Assembly (NCBI GenBank): GCA_003344405.1
Contig: NOWV01000241.1
Span: forward strand, 30,853 to 94,852
DNA: 64,000 nucleotides
Direction: 5' to 3'
DNA from: Trichoplax sp. H2
Lineage: Eukaryota > Placozoa > Uniplacotomia > Trichoplacea
The translations under genes and the position numbers were made by a program. The notes below the pieces were generated by a model. That model did not search any database, had not been told where the DNA came from, and saw nothing but the letters and a program-made list of their open reading frames with translations. Position 1 is the stretch's first letter; every line of letters starts with the position of its first letter. Below are positions 1 to 10,918 of this stretch, piece by piece.

Positions 1-966
1 TTTTCTAAAGACGACTTTGTTCTAGTCTTTGTGACACACTCTATACATAATAACTTAATATTTCCATCGTCGTCATTTAACAAGTTCCACATAGAAGTAC
101 AATCAGTCTTGCAATCTGCACAAGCGAGATGGGTTGCATCTGATGATTTACTAATGCTTTTTGATGTTGAATCGGTTTTAGTGACGCGTTCAGCGACTAA
201 CTCCAGTCCAAGTAGCATACTAAACCTGCTATTAGAACCGTTAGGAATAACTTTCCACGGTTGCGAATATGGCTCTGGTTTTGGTAATTGTCGTAATAAG
301 TTATCTAATTGTTGACGTAAAGCCACCTTTTGGGCTCGTTTATTAGTTGTAATTACTCTAGTATTGTTAGTTGTGGTCGAAGCAGTTTTCAGCTCAGGCG
401 GTAGACCAGACCGTGTTAATGTCGAGGATTGTATTGGATTAATGGAACCTACATAAATAATTTTTGGTGGATACGATGTGTTAACTAATGCAGTATTGAT
501 ATTTTGATTACTTTCAAGATTTGTTGAGCTCGTTGGCGAGCCTATATCCATTAATTTAGTTCTTTTAGGCAGTAGCGGCATGACATTGGAATTACTGCTA
601 TAATCTACCGATGAACTGAATCTATTGTTCATGCTAACACTGTGAGATAGCTCATTACTGGCAATAGGACGTTTCCTATCACGCTCTTTTACATGATATC
701 TATTATCTGACAACGCCGAATTGTTGGTATTATTGCTGAATCTGTCGTTGGTCGAGTCTAAAATTGGAATACAGAACACAAGTATTTAATTGTATTGCCA
801 AAGCTAAGATAGATAGTTCCAAGAGAAGACCTACCTTTTATATTTTGGCTTTGATTAATTAACTGCAATAGGAGTAGTTTAGCTTCTTCGTGTCGTAGAT
901 CTTCTTTTAATTTATTTACTAGTTGATAATAAAATGGATATTTAACAAATTGATCACAATTGTGTT
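1..966 (-). CDS. GATAD2: GATAD2/p66-like subunit of the NuRD complex (3' part, runs off left edge)
   Basis: Two exons are read on the minus strand: 966-835 and 757 to beyond 1, joined by a GT-AG intron (834-758) that keeps frame. The first carries the p66 conserved region 1 helix, including LRHEEAKLLLLQLINQSQ, which in vertebrate p66 proteins forms the coiled coil with MBD2/3. The second has a Ser/Asn-rich linker, then a conserved stretch with IPNGSNSRFSMLLGLE, and at the window edge a GATA-type zinc finger (CADC near 122-113, CIEC near 40-31). By family knowledge the protein bridges MBD and CHD4 parts of the NuRD remodelling/deacetylase complex in the nucleus. The finger loop is C-x2-C-x21-C-x2-C, a few residues longer than usual for p66. 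The 5' start is unresolved: exon 966-835 needs one base from an upstream exon. The C-terminus lies outside the window. The family call is firm; alpha/beta paralogy does not apply to a single invertebrate gene. Confidence 0.85.
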
Positions 967-1054
967 CTTAAATCACATCATCAATGTTAATACAGGAAGC
1001 CTAATTGATCGTCCTATTGTTACAGTATTGATGAATTTGTAAAATACTATGGGT

Positions 1055-1255
1055 TTACAGTTTATAATTTTTTTCATGCATACTTTTATCAAGTTTCGTC
1101 GAATGGGTATTAACATTACTGTTTTTCCTTGTAATATTATTTTCATTTTCAAGGTGAGTAGCAGTTTTCTCTTTGGTAGATTCAGGATACGCAGTATTTC
1201 CGTTAATTTCATGATTGGTGTTATCGTGTTTGGTTAGGCTATGAGTAAACGACAA
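1055..1255 (-). CDS. Possible upstream (N-terminal) exon of the GATAD2-like gene
   Basis: An open frame starting with ATG at 1255 lies about 90 bp upstream of the first firmly identified GATAD2 exon. Its product is short, polar and Asn/Thr/Lys-rich, as poorly conserved p66 N-termini can be. No donor that I can see joins it in phase to the acceptor at 967, so it may be a chance frame or the exon boundary may differ. Only an RNA-seq junction could settle this. Confidence 0.2.
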   Translation of the reverse strand: MSFTHSLTKHDNTNHEINGNTAYPESTKEKTATHLENENNITRKNSNVNTHSTKLDKSMHEKNYKL

Positions 1256-4200
1256 TAATACTAATCAACATCTGATCAAGATAATGCACAAGATTTAGTA
1301 AAGTATTAATAACATGCAAGCAAGCGTTCATCGTAGCTAAAGTAATACTGAAATCAATTTAGGTTAATTTCAAAACGGCAATATTGCTTTTACTACTGGG
1401 GATTATTTTTTAGTCTAGTATGAATAAAATGACATGGTAGTAATTTATGAAATGGCAGTGGTAAGCAGTAAAGAGTAATGTAGTTAGTATACTTTGAAGA
1501 ATAAACCCTGGCACGTATCAGCAACATTCTTACACAAACGATACTAATATGGTTGATTATTAAAATCATTTTCAAATATTATACTGTAAACGGTAATAAA
1601 TCAATCATGTCGTTTGATAAGATGGAAAATTTGATGTTATAAGTTAGTCCAATCAAGATGCATTCAGTTCATGGTAAATTGAGACTTACAGCTCGTCGGT
1701 TTTAGAATTGGTTCCGTCTCTCATATTCGCTATAGTTATTAAGCAGCCGAGTCTAAATTAAAGGCGTAACGAATGACAAATTTTCTGCTATCTAAAAAAT
1801 GCAAAGGTGATTTTAATTAGGCTAGCAAGGTAATAAAGTGATTGCTGTAATGATATAAAAAAAGAGACTGTCACAATACAAGGTGGTTATTACGCTTTCA
1901 TAAATATAACCATAGCAAAGCTAGTGAAGATTAACCGGAATCAGTACAGTACTGTAATGCAAGATTACGCAGTTTGATGTAATGGTTATGGTTAATAGTG
2001 ATGGAATAAAAGTGACATTTCGTTTTTGGTACTGTATCAATATGTTCAGGTATTAATCGAGTCGGTATCTTCTATCTCTTTTATTACCAATTGACCATTT
2101 ATCGTGAATAATCTGTGCGATTTTTTTTTGCTTTAGTCGTTTGTTTTAAAAGTGTTCCACTCACTGTGATGTGGTTGAGTCTGTTGCTATCAAGTCGATG
2201 TAATTAATTTTTAATGAACTGTGAATGCATAACAAGAAAATAGTGGTAACACATAGCGATTACAGAATAAGAGTGAGTCAAAAGTAATTCTCAAAATTGC
2301 TATTTTATCCTTCCAGTTCGTTTATAAATAAAAAATGATTGTTAAGCGTTGGAGAGTTGATCTTAAAACTGATCATAAAGAATAGACTCGTAAAGTGTGA
2401 AGAGTCGAGAAAATTCCAACATATAAAAAGTATTACTACATGGCAATATCGATACTGACCATTTCCTACTGAGGAATCAGTGAGGTCTCCCGCCTGTCGC
2501 AACTAAGAGTGGATAAACCTCAATTTGAGTTTTTATTAACGTCGGGATATTTGAATCAATGCACTATCAATATAGTTTATAGGCAGGCCTACGGGTTAAA
2601 GTGGTGCCAAATTTGTAATTTTCTATGCGGATAAACTAGAAAGCAAGCCTATTTTTGGTGGATACAGAGTAGAGTATTGTACAAGTCGCGTTGAATGTGG
2701 TCTAACGGTTGTTAAAAGGTCGTTGAAGGAATAAGAATAGTATGGTCCAGTCGATTAGCGGCTAGAGTAGCAGGTACAGATTGGTCAAAAATACGCGTGA
2801 TTGGATCATGTTTAAACAATATCTAAATTAGAATGAGTAAGGCCTACTTGATAGCTATAGTAGTAATTGGGTCTCTTTTCCTTTATCGTCTAGCTAGCAT
2901 TGGATTTTCTCCTATTTTTGAACCCTTACGGAGTGTACAGTATATATATATATATATAGGCACGCATTTACTCATTAGGAGATTAAAGGGCGATTGCTAA
3001 ATGATAATATTGAACTACTGTACCGTGCCAGGTTGGTCTTTGCTGGATAGCGGGATAGGGTTTTAGCTTTGAATTTGTAGCAGGTAGCTGAGCGGTTCTC
3101 GTTGAGCACCTTGCATATCTACAAATTACCCTTCCAACATACTACATTAGGGGGGGGGGGTTCAATCAACAAGCGGATTTGTTCTTGGAGCAGTGGTATC
3201 CTTCTATTCAAAATGCCATCAAAGTCAACCAAGTACAGTAAGCAGTTGATATCGTATAGTACAGTAGATTGGATTCGATTAATTGATTAATATGTCATGT
3301 ATATCATGGACTTGGAAGCATCACTTTGTGGGCGATCGACAGAATGGAGTGATGGTGATATTGCAATCATGGCCCTACCACAAGAATCAAGAGTCAAGAG
3401 TTGACCATTCTAGGGTATACTTGTGAAATGCTCATTTATTCATCCCATTTCAACAGCTAGTAGGTGATGAATAATATGACATTGGATTCGATTCAAGATC
3501 TGATTGGAATGATTGAAGGTACAGTAGGACTGAATTTGGACTTGGAGGTAGTGTACAACTTTGCGGATGCTGGACATTGCACACTGTTACTATGATGGTA
3601 TTTCATTGATAGGCCGATCAAGGCATGATTAAGGGTACAAGAGTGAAGAGTTGATTATTCCAAGGCAGACTTGTGAAATGTTCCGTTATTCTTCCTATCT
3701 AAAGAGTGGAAAGTGGCAATAAACTTTAGGCAGTACTGCAGACACGATGGCACAATTGTCGTCGCCATGATGATAACAGAAAGAATTTTCTACCCGTCGA
3801 GTAGGTCAATAAAATGGTTGGAATTTTTTAGGCCTGTGTTGGAAAGAAGCTTGACTGAAAATGAGGAGGAATGGGAATAAGCACCCAATAGTATTAAGGA
3901 AGAATACGATAGGATGTACTTTGTGCATGCATCAATACTGTGGATGGAATCATGTCGTGTCCTTTTTGAAAATGGAATAGAAACAAATTTGGCACGTTTT
4001 GAAATGGCAATGTGAAACGCTTACGATCAGTTTTCTCTAGTCAATCGATTGTCATGTGCTTCTCCTGATACTCAACATAGTCAGTACAAGTATTGTATCT
4101 TGTTGTGGAGGCTATTTGAAAGTGGTTGTGTACGATGGTGTAGACAAGATGAATGGATGATTATTTGGCTCATTTCATCGTCGTATTGGCTATCTGGTTG

Positions 4201-4850
4201 GATACAGGATCCACTGCAAAACATGAATGCAATCACCAGGGGTAATTTGCTTGTAAAAGCAATCAGATCAAAGTGTCCCGTCATGATACTGTCCTTGTAT
4301 TTCTATTTAGTATTGGATGAGAAATTGTCACTTTCAAGATGAAAATGAGCAAATCGCGATCAACAACGATTGCAGTATGCCATGGCGCTGGTATATCGAT
4401 CCTTTCATGCTATGACTCCCTAAGCAATAGACCAACAAGACGATGATGATCCACTTACCATTTCATGGGGATTTCAATGGATGGAAATTGCCTTCAGCTT
4501 GACTACAATAGCAGCTTGAAAATGACGACAATAATACTGTATAGCGTTTTCTTCTCGTCTTGCTACCAGATCGATGATTACATCCAACAGCCTCCAATCT
4601 GCTGTGTTGACAACAATCTGCCAGTTTACTACAATGATAGCGGCAAGTTGCAAGCCAATGCAATCCAATCCAATCCGTTGATAGTCGCGATTCTCCACTT
4701 TACCATGCCTCCAATCGACTAAAGTCGAAATCGATTTTCAATTGAGCAGATTGCGCCGCCAACAATAGACCGATGATCAATGACGATTCAACCGACGTCA
4801 AGCCACGACAGTACTGGACGTTTCACCCTACCGTCCATCACACTGACTGC
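1256..4850. other. Intergenic, no gene recognised; simple repeats and a weak old duplication
   Basis: No frame here shows a recognisable protein or a consistent exon chain. Contents I can point to: a (TA)9 run at 2941-2958, an 11-base G run at 3150-3160, and two diverged copies of a sequence around 3310-3450 and 3537-3700 (both contain a TTGGA(C)TTGGA start and a GAGTTGA..ATTC..ACTTGTGAAATG block), which suggests an old tandem duplication of non-coding or dead element DNA. Confidence 0.5.
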
Positions 4851-4852
4851 AG

Positions 4853-5660
4853 CCCACTCTCTTCAGTATCAACTGGCGTTGGCCTTGCGTACGTCACTGT
4901 CCATGTCGTTGTGTACTGTATTGAGCGGCAGTGGGAAGCAGGACGGAAGGTAGGACAGACGACTGTATCAACAACTACAGTATTTCCATCTTTAATATCA
5001 ACTAGCGTTGGCCTTGCGTACGTCCATGTTGTTGTGTAACTGCTGGGAAACAGGACGGAAGGTAGGACAGACGACTGTATCCATCTTTAGTATCAATTAG
5101 CGTTGGCCTTGCGTACGTCCATGTTGTTGCGTACTGAGCGGCACTGGTGGGAAGCAGGGCGGAAGGTAGGACAGACGACTGTGTCCATCTTTAGTATCAA
5201 TTAGCGTTGGCCTTGCGTACGTCCATGTTGTTGTATACTGAGCGGCACTGGTGGGAAGCAGGACGGAAGGTATGACAGACGACTGTATCAACAACTACAG
5301 TACTGTATTTCCATCTTTAGTATCCACTAGCGTTGGATTGCCTCCGTCCATGTTGTTGTTGTGTACTGAGCGGCACTGGTGGGAAGCAGGACGGAAGGTA
5401 GGACAGACGACTGTGTCCATCTTTAGTATCAATTAGCGTTGGCCTTGCGTACAGTACGTCCATGTTGTTGCGTACTGAGCGGCACAAGTGGGAAGCAGGA
5501 CGGAAGGTATGACAGACGACTGTATCAACAACTACAGTATTTCCATCTTTAGTATCCACTAGCGTTGGATTGCCTCCGTCCATGTTGTTGTTGTGTACTG
5601 AGCGGCACTGGTGGGAAGCAGGACAGAAGGTATGACAGACGACTGATACGGTGATACTGT
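4853..5660. repeat. Tandem repeat, 100-130 bp unit, about seven copies
   Basis: Each unit carries the same blocks in order: AGTATCAA(T/C)TAGCGTTGG, CCTTGCGTACGTCCATG, GAGCGGCACTGGTGGGAAGC, and GGACGGAAGGTAGGACAGAC followed by GACTGT. The last block recurs near 4957, 5060, 5163, 5269, 5395, 5506 and 5629. Length varies because some copies carry an extra ATCAACAACTACAGTA segment and two carry a GGATTGCCTCCG variant. A degenerate copy lies at about 5878-5960. Open frames in this array are by-products of the repeat. Confidence 0.9.
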
Positions 5661-6230
5661 ACCTCAACAGTTTCTAGTGTACTGTACAGTACAATGCAGT
5701 ACTGTACACTCTACACTGTACAGTAAAGTGAACTTCAATGGACAGTATTGTGTATAGGATCAATGGAATCCATTCCAGCGGCTGCGCGAATGAAAGGGTT
5801 ATCAACAAAACCAAACTCCACTGCTACAGTACAAGCTCTCCAGTGTAACATACTGTACAGTGTACAGTACTGTAGTCAACTAGCCTTGGCCTTGTGTGCG
5901 TCGATGTTGTTGTGTATTGAGCGGCACTCTTGGCAAGCAGGACAGAAAACTGCCAGGATGACACAGGACAATGCGTGCGGCAGACCATCTACTGTACAGT
6001 ACTGTAGCTTTTACCCTAGCCATGGCGTTCGTCCTGTACAGTCTTCGACGGACAGAAGAAGGATGATTCCAATTGGTGCTAGTTTGACTAATACCCTCAA
6101 CAGTTTCTGCTGTACAGTACTGTACACTGTACACTGTACACTGTGAACTGAAAAGAACCAAATTCCACTGCTACAGTACAAACTCTCCAGTCTAACATCA
6201 TCAACTACAGTACAGTACTGTAGCCGATCA
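5660..6230. repeat. Cluster of TACTGTACAGTA-type palindromic words
   Basis: The stretch is dense in TACTGTAC, GTACAGTA and TGTACAGTGTAC words, which are self-complementary or nearly so and run into one another. Two related blocks (about 5690-5870 and 5995-6215) share flanking text such as CCACTGCTACAGTACAA, so part of the stretch is duplicated. No coding content is recognised. Confidence 0.7.
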
Positions 6231-7140
6231 AAACAACAACAACATCATAAATAAGTAGTTGTAACATTCATCAAGGTGAAGAGAGAAGAAGCGTCTAGAG
6301 TGACCTTGACAATGGCTTCCACATGAAGACTTCAACAAGTCGAGATATTTTGCTTATCCTACAGTAGGATACAGAGGACTCACTTCAATTTGTCTCACCG
6401 GATAGTATCTTAATATCTCAAGAATAGCGCATTAGTAATACGCCAGCTGCAGTAGGACACGGTAACAATTCCTACACATGTTATTGATAACACTGGCTCG
6501 TAAGACGATGCAGCAGCACTCTAGCAGGTACGATAGCTAAGCCGTCTGCTGGACTGTGCCAGCAGCATTATTCTTGAAATGCTTGGCTAACGCACAGTAT
6601 AGTAGGTGTTTCCAATCGAAGTGAATTCCTTAGCTTTTTTACCAATGGCTTAACTATTCCACCATTTGACTCGCCATCCCGGCAATCGACTATCCGTTAT
6701 GCCAATTGCGCAATTTGACCAATGGACTACAGAACAGATCTGTTAAACGTACTGTATACGAGTAGATTTGGTAAGAAATGTACAAAATAAAAAGACTGTA
6801 GTACACATACAGTAGTATCAACTATCGACTACAGCCATGCAGCGTAAAACTAACCTACTTGAGCGATAACCTACCAACTATTGCTGGATTACATCACACT
6901 GGACTGATGAAAGTCAGCAAGAGATAATTTTATACTCATCAATGGACACCGGTTCAAGCATTGTAGTGATTTCAGCTCACTACAGTAATTTTATTACAAA
7001 CATACATATAGCATTGATGTGATTCCATTTCTCAAATTGAAACACGACACATCAGTAACTGATTGATTGAATGTCGTGTTGAATTCTGATATTCTTTCAT
7101 TGCTGTTTTTATTATATCAATTTTCCCCCTATAGTATATT
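6231..7140. other. Intergenic, nothing recognised
   Basis: No open frame with recognisable protein, RNA gene or long repeat was found here. Scattered ACAGTA words continue from the cluster to the left. Confidence 0.4.
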
Positions 7141-7149
7141 GAAGGTACT

Positions 7150-7540
7150 ACTACAGTACTGTATGTTTATTAGCATTTCAAACATTTGGATGGCAAAGCA
7201 CATAGGAATTGTTACCATGTACTTTGACTGTTCTTGCATGGATAGCTACCTATTGCTATAACGTATTGTTACTGTACTGTAACTTTATTAGCATTTCAAA
7301 CATTTGGATGGCAAAACACATAGGAATTACTACCATGTACTTTGACTGTTCTTGCGTGGATAGCAGCTACCTATTGCTATAACGTATAGCATTGTTAGGG
7401 TTAGGGTTCTGTACTATATGTTTATTAGCATTTCAAACATTTGGATGGCAAAACACATAGGAATTATTACCGTGTACTTTGACTGTTCCTGCATGGATAA
7501 CTAACTATTGCTATAACGTATAGCATTGCTACGTTAGTTT
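7150..7540. repeat. Tandem repeat, about 120-135 bp unit, three copies, with two telomere-type hexamers
   Basis: Three copies start at about 7166, 7284 and 7421 with TTTATTAGCATTTCAAACAT and end with CTATTGCTATAACGTA. They are highly similar over roughly 100 bp. Between copies two and three lies (TTAGGG)2TT at 7395-7408, too short to be a telomere tract. The unit has no coding meaning that I can see. Confidence 0.85.
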
Positions 7541-8326
7541 CTGCAATATTTCCCTCTTTTCTACGCCTGAAAACGAAATAAAACATGCTGTACTCTACTT
7601 CGATACTGGATAGTGTATCAAGATTCGAGTACTGCACTTATGCAACTATATAGGCTTATCATATAGCGGCTGCAATTGAAAAAAAATATCCTAATATACA
7701 GTATATTTAAATTAATTAATACACGTATTCACATTACTTCCTGTCATAGTTCAATAACCCATCGAACCTTGAACATAGCTAGGTTGAAATACTACATAAT
7801 GATCTTATACAATACCAATAGTGATTTTCCCTTGAGGGATCAGATATTAAACTTTTCAAAGTCTAATTATGATCAACTGGAGGAGTAGGGAAGCAAATAA
7901 GTGGCAACATCATTTTTGTATTGAATAATAAAAATATAGTTTGCATTATTTTAATCTTATTTTCTGGCTTTAAACTACAGTACTGAATCCTCTACTCGTA
8001 TAGAGAAAGATAAAATTTCTGAAATTTCTTTTACTATCAATCAATCAATGAGAAAAAAATTTTTAAATTAGGAGAGGAATGGCTTTAAAATTTTGCATCT
8101 TGATAAAAATTACTGTAAAACAGATCTAATGCTAACAGTGAGATATTATATAACTCAGTTAGCAATCGTAATCTCTGGAGCGAATAATGCCTTCAGGAAT
8201 TACAAAATAAAACAAAACCAAAAAAAACCGATGCTATGATACAGATAATAAACTGTAAGCACTTGTCGATCAACATGCATAATTAATCAATAGTCAATTT
8301 GAAGCGAAGATTCAAGTTATAATCAT
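7541..8326. other. Intergenic downstream of the NB-ARC gene
   Basis: AT-rich DNA with no recognised gene. It is the 3' flank of the minus-strand NB-ARC gene, so it should hold that gene's 3' UTR, but I cannot define its end. Confidence 0.4.
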
Positions 8327-10918
8327 TCAATTATCAATCTTGCATTTTTGAAAGCCTTCTATTTGTATTGGAGATTCCAATGTGATGTGCTCCGCTTTAT
8401 CAACCACGCTAAATTTGGAGATTAAATTTAACATCTGTTCTTCTAAGTAAGGAAGTTGATATTGCAAAAGTTGACTTGTTTTCACATGCTTTCGAAATTG
8501 ATCTGTATGGCCGACTGCCATAATTAAATGCTTATTTTTATCAATATCAACGTTGTCTTGATAATTTTCAACACTAATGACACCTGTCAAGTAGGTCAAG
8601 ATTCGGGATAAGACAATATCTTCAGGATATGTTAAGTCTTCTGACGTATGACCAACTTTAGCAGATACAGTTTTTAGTATGTAGTCTTGTATGGCATATT
8701 GAATTATTCGATGAGTGTCATAACATTCACCTGAATCATCCGATATATGTAAGATATTGTAATCAATCAGTGCTAAAATTCCTTCATCGAAATCGCTCTT
8801 TGTAATATTAGGATCTTGTTGTTGGCAAAACTCATACAGAAAAGAATCTGCAATATTATCAGCCGCAATATAGCCAATTAAAATCATAATATGCTCAACG
8901 ATAGGGTGTTGCTCTAACAACTGTGACAAAGTTAATGTCCACGTAGTGATATGTGTCAAAGGCTCACTTAACTTGACTTGTCCAGTTGAAGTTTCAATGT
9001 ATTTTCGATAGTATGATGGGCCAAATTTCCCCTTCCAAAGGTTTTGTTCTTCATTTTTCAATTTGCTTAGATAACCTGTGAGTTTAAGACCGGTCCGTCG
9101 GATACATGCGGCTACTTGCGCTAACGCTAGAGGCAAATCACCAACCAATTCGGATATTGCATTCGCTGCTTCTTTGTCATCTGATTTAGTACGCTGTAAT
9201 AAATAAGCGGTAGATTCTTCACGGTTAAAGACCTCCACTTCAACGTAGTCGATATCATCAGTCCATTCTCTATGCCTTGATGTAATTACAACATGGCCAT
9301 TACCTGTTTTTTTAGGTAAGTATCGTTGCACCTTGTCTTTACTATCGGCATTATCGTAGATAAGTAAGTAGCGGCAATAACTGACTATAAATTCCATGGT
9401 TGCAGTAACAAGTTTTTCAATGATTCCTCCTTTGTCATTGTAGGATTCAGACGCAACTGTGATCATTTTTCCATCGTCAGAGGTTTTAAAAATTTCTGGA
9501 TGCTGCTTTGAATATTCATTGAACCAATATCGGACCCTTGCGATTTTTTCATATCTAATCGGATCGATATTCTTTCCTTTGTCGACAATGTCTTTTGCAA
9601 GTATGACCATGCCATATTGCAATGATATTTCAGTTTCAGCATGAAACCATCGAATTAAATCATAATTTTCTTGATATTGTTGAGCGTAGAGTATAGCTAC
9701 AGATGATTTTCCAACGCCACCCATTCCAATGGTTGATGCCTGAGTGATTTGGCATTGATGCTTACGCTTAAGATTTTCGTGTAATTCATGAATGTAGTGG
9801 TCGCGCGGTAATAAATCTTCGCATATTGGTAAATTAGTAATAACAGGGAGTAGCGATTGAGATGAATTTATTTCAAATTTTGACAGTTGGATGTTTTCAA
9901 TTTCTTCAGCTGATAGCAATTTTTCTAATTTTATCGGCACATTTTCTCTTAAAAATGGCTTAATTTGTTTCCTATAATGGTGCAACAAGTAACCGATATA
10001 AGGATAATCGCAATCAGCAGCTCTACATATATCTAATTTAATCTTTTCTTGTACAGTCAAAGGTAGCTCTGGGGATTGTAGGAGGCTTATAGTGTCATTT
10101 AACCATTTTTGAATAATAATGTTGGATTGAAGACTTGATGTTTTCAGCATATTGTCAGATTCCGAAAATTTCTCCCAGAAATAACTGAAAGCTCGAATTA
10201 TGGTTGCAGAGCCACTATCGTTGTTGACTTCTAATCCACAATAAGCAATTTGTCGCTGATAGTCGCTACATTGATTACAGCAAGCTATCTGACACATAAT
10301 GTCCATACCAATATAATAGATTTTATAGGATTGATGGTTCCAAAGGATAGTGTTTAGCTCACTCGCTAGCATTTCTAATGGTTTACGACCAACTTTAAGC
10401 CCTTCTTGTACAATTTTAAAGGCCTTATGATATAAGTCGCGAATATTAAATGGATTGTTATCGCCAGCTTTACTATCGATAGCATCTTGTATCAAATGGT
10501 AAATAATATCAAGCTCAGCAAAGATTAAATATGGCGAAGCATCGACTGTACAAGAATAATTAGGCTTAACTAAATGTTTGAAAAATTTATGAATTGTATC
10601 AATTAGGGTATTAACAGCGTTCATAATATTCTTAGTATCTCCCTGATCGGTATTAAGATTATGGCGATTAGTGGAAAAAACAGCAATCTCACGAGCAAAG
10701 CGAACCAATCGATATAGAACATCCGTACTTAATAGCTGATTTTGACTTTCAGCGATTTGAATCGCTTTCGAGATAATTAAAAGAGGAGTCGCTACATCTT
10801 CAATAGTAGATTTGGAATGGATTAAATGAATGAGCTCGTTTGCTTCATCCAATTGCTTATTCACAAGATGGCATTGAATGTCATCCAACAGCGTTAAGAA
10901 ATTGAACGGTTTCGCCAT
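8327..10918 (-). CDS. Intronless NB-ARC (STAND-class) NTPase, 863 aa
   Basis: A single uninterrupted frame from ATG at 10918. Residues about 395-640 form an NB-ARC ATPase module: P-loop GMGGVGKSS (about 398-406), a kinase-2 strand YLLIYDNAD (about 517-525), a sensor-like VVITSRHREW (about 543-552) and GDLPLAL (about 593-599); further on DTHRIIQ resembles the winged-helix MHD-like motif. STAND proteins are molecular switches that oligomerise on a trigger, as in apoptosome and NLR proteins. The N-terminal ~370 residues are helical-looking, with no DEATH, CARD, TIR or similar domain that I can recognise. The C-terminal ~150 residues show no clear TPR, LRR or WD repeats, so sensor and effector parts are unknown. 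It lies between two multi-exon genes that are neighbours in human. The ATPase call is firm; a role in immunity or cell death is inference from the family. Confidence 0.85.
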   Translation of the reverse strand: MAKPFNFLTLLDDIQCHLVNKQLDEANELIHLIHSKSTIEDVATPLLIISKAIQIAESQNQLLSTDVLYRLVRFAREIAVFSTNRHNLNTDQGDTKNIMNAVNTLIDTIHKFFKHLVKPNYSCTVDASPYLIFAELDIIYHLIQDAIDSKAGDNNPFNIRDLYHKAFKIVQEGLKVGRKPLEMLASELNTILWNHQSYKIYYIGMDIMCQIACCNQCSDYQRQIAYCGLEVNNDSGSATIIRAFSYFWEKFSESDNMLKTSSLQSNIIIQKWLNDTISLLQSPELPLTVQEKIKLDICRAADCDYPYIGYLLHHYRKQIKPFLRENVPIKLEKLLSAEEIENIQLSKFEINSSQSLLPVITNLPICEDLLPRDHYIHELHENLKRKHQCQITQASTIGMGGVGKSSVAILYAQQYQENYDLIRWFHAETEISLQYGMVILAKDIVDKGKNIDPIRYEKIARVRYWFNEYSKQHPEIFKTSDDGKMITVASESYNDKGGIIEKLVTATMEFIVSYCRYLLIYDNADSKDKVQRYLPKKTGNGHVVITSRHREWTDDIDYVEVEVFNREESTAYLLQRTKSDDKEAANAISELVGDLPLALAQVAACIRRTGLKLTGYLSKLKNEEQNLWKGKFGPSYYRKYIETSTGQVKLSEPLTHITTWTLTLSQLLEQHPIVEHIMILIGYIAADNIADSFLYEFCQQQDPNITKSDFDEGILALIDYNILHISDDSGECYDTHRIIQYAIQDYILKTVSAKVGHTSEDLTYPEDIVLSRILTYLTGVISVENYQDNVDIDKNKHLIMAVGHTDQFRKHVKTSQLLQYQLPYLEEQMLNLISKFSVVDKAEHITLESPIQIEGFQKCKIDN

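Noticed and set aside
4773-6161. Several open frames of 60-130 codons on both strands
   Set aside because: They lie in the tandem repeat and palindrome clusters, translate the same repeat over and over, and have no similarity to a known protein.
7395-7408. Telomere
   Set aside because: Only two TTAGGG units, inside a unique intergenic region flanked by genes.
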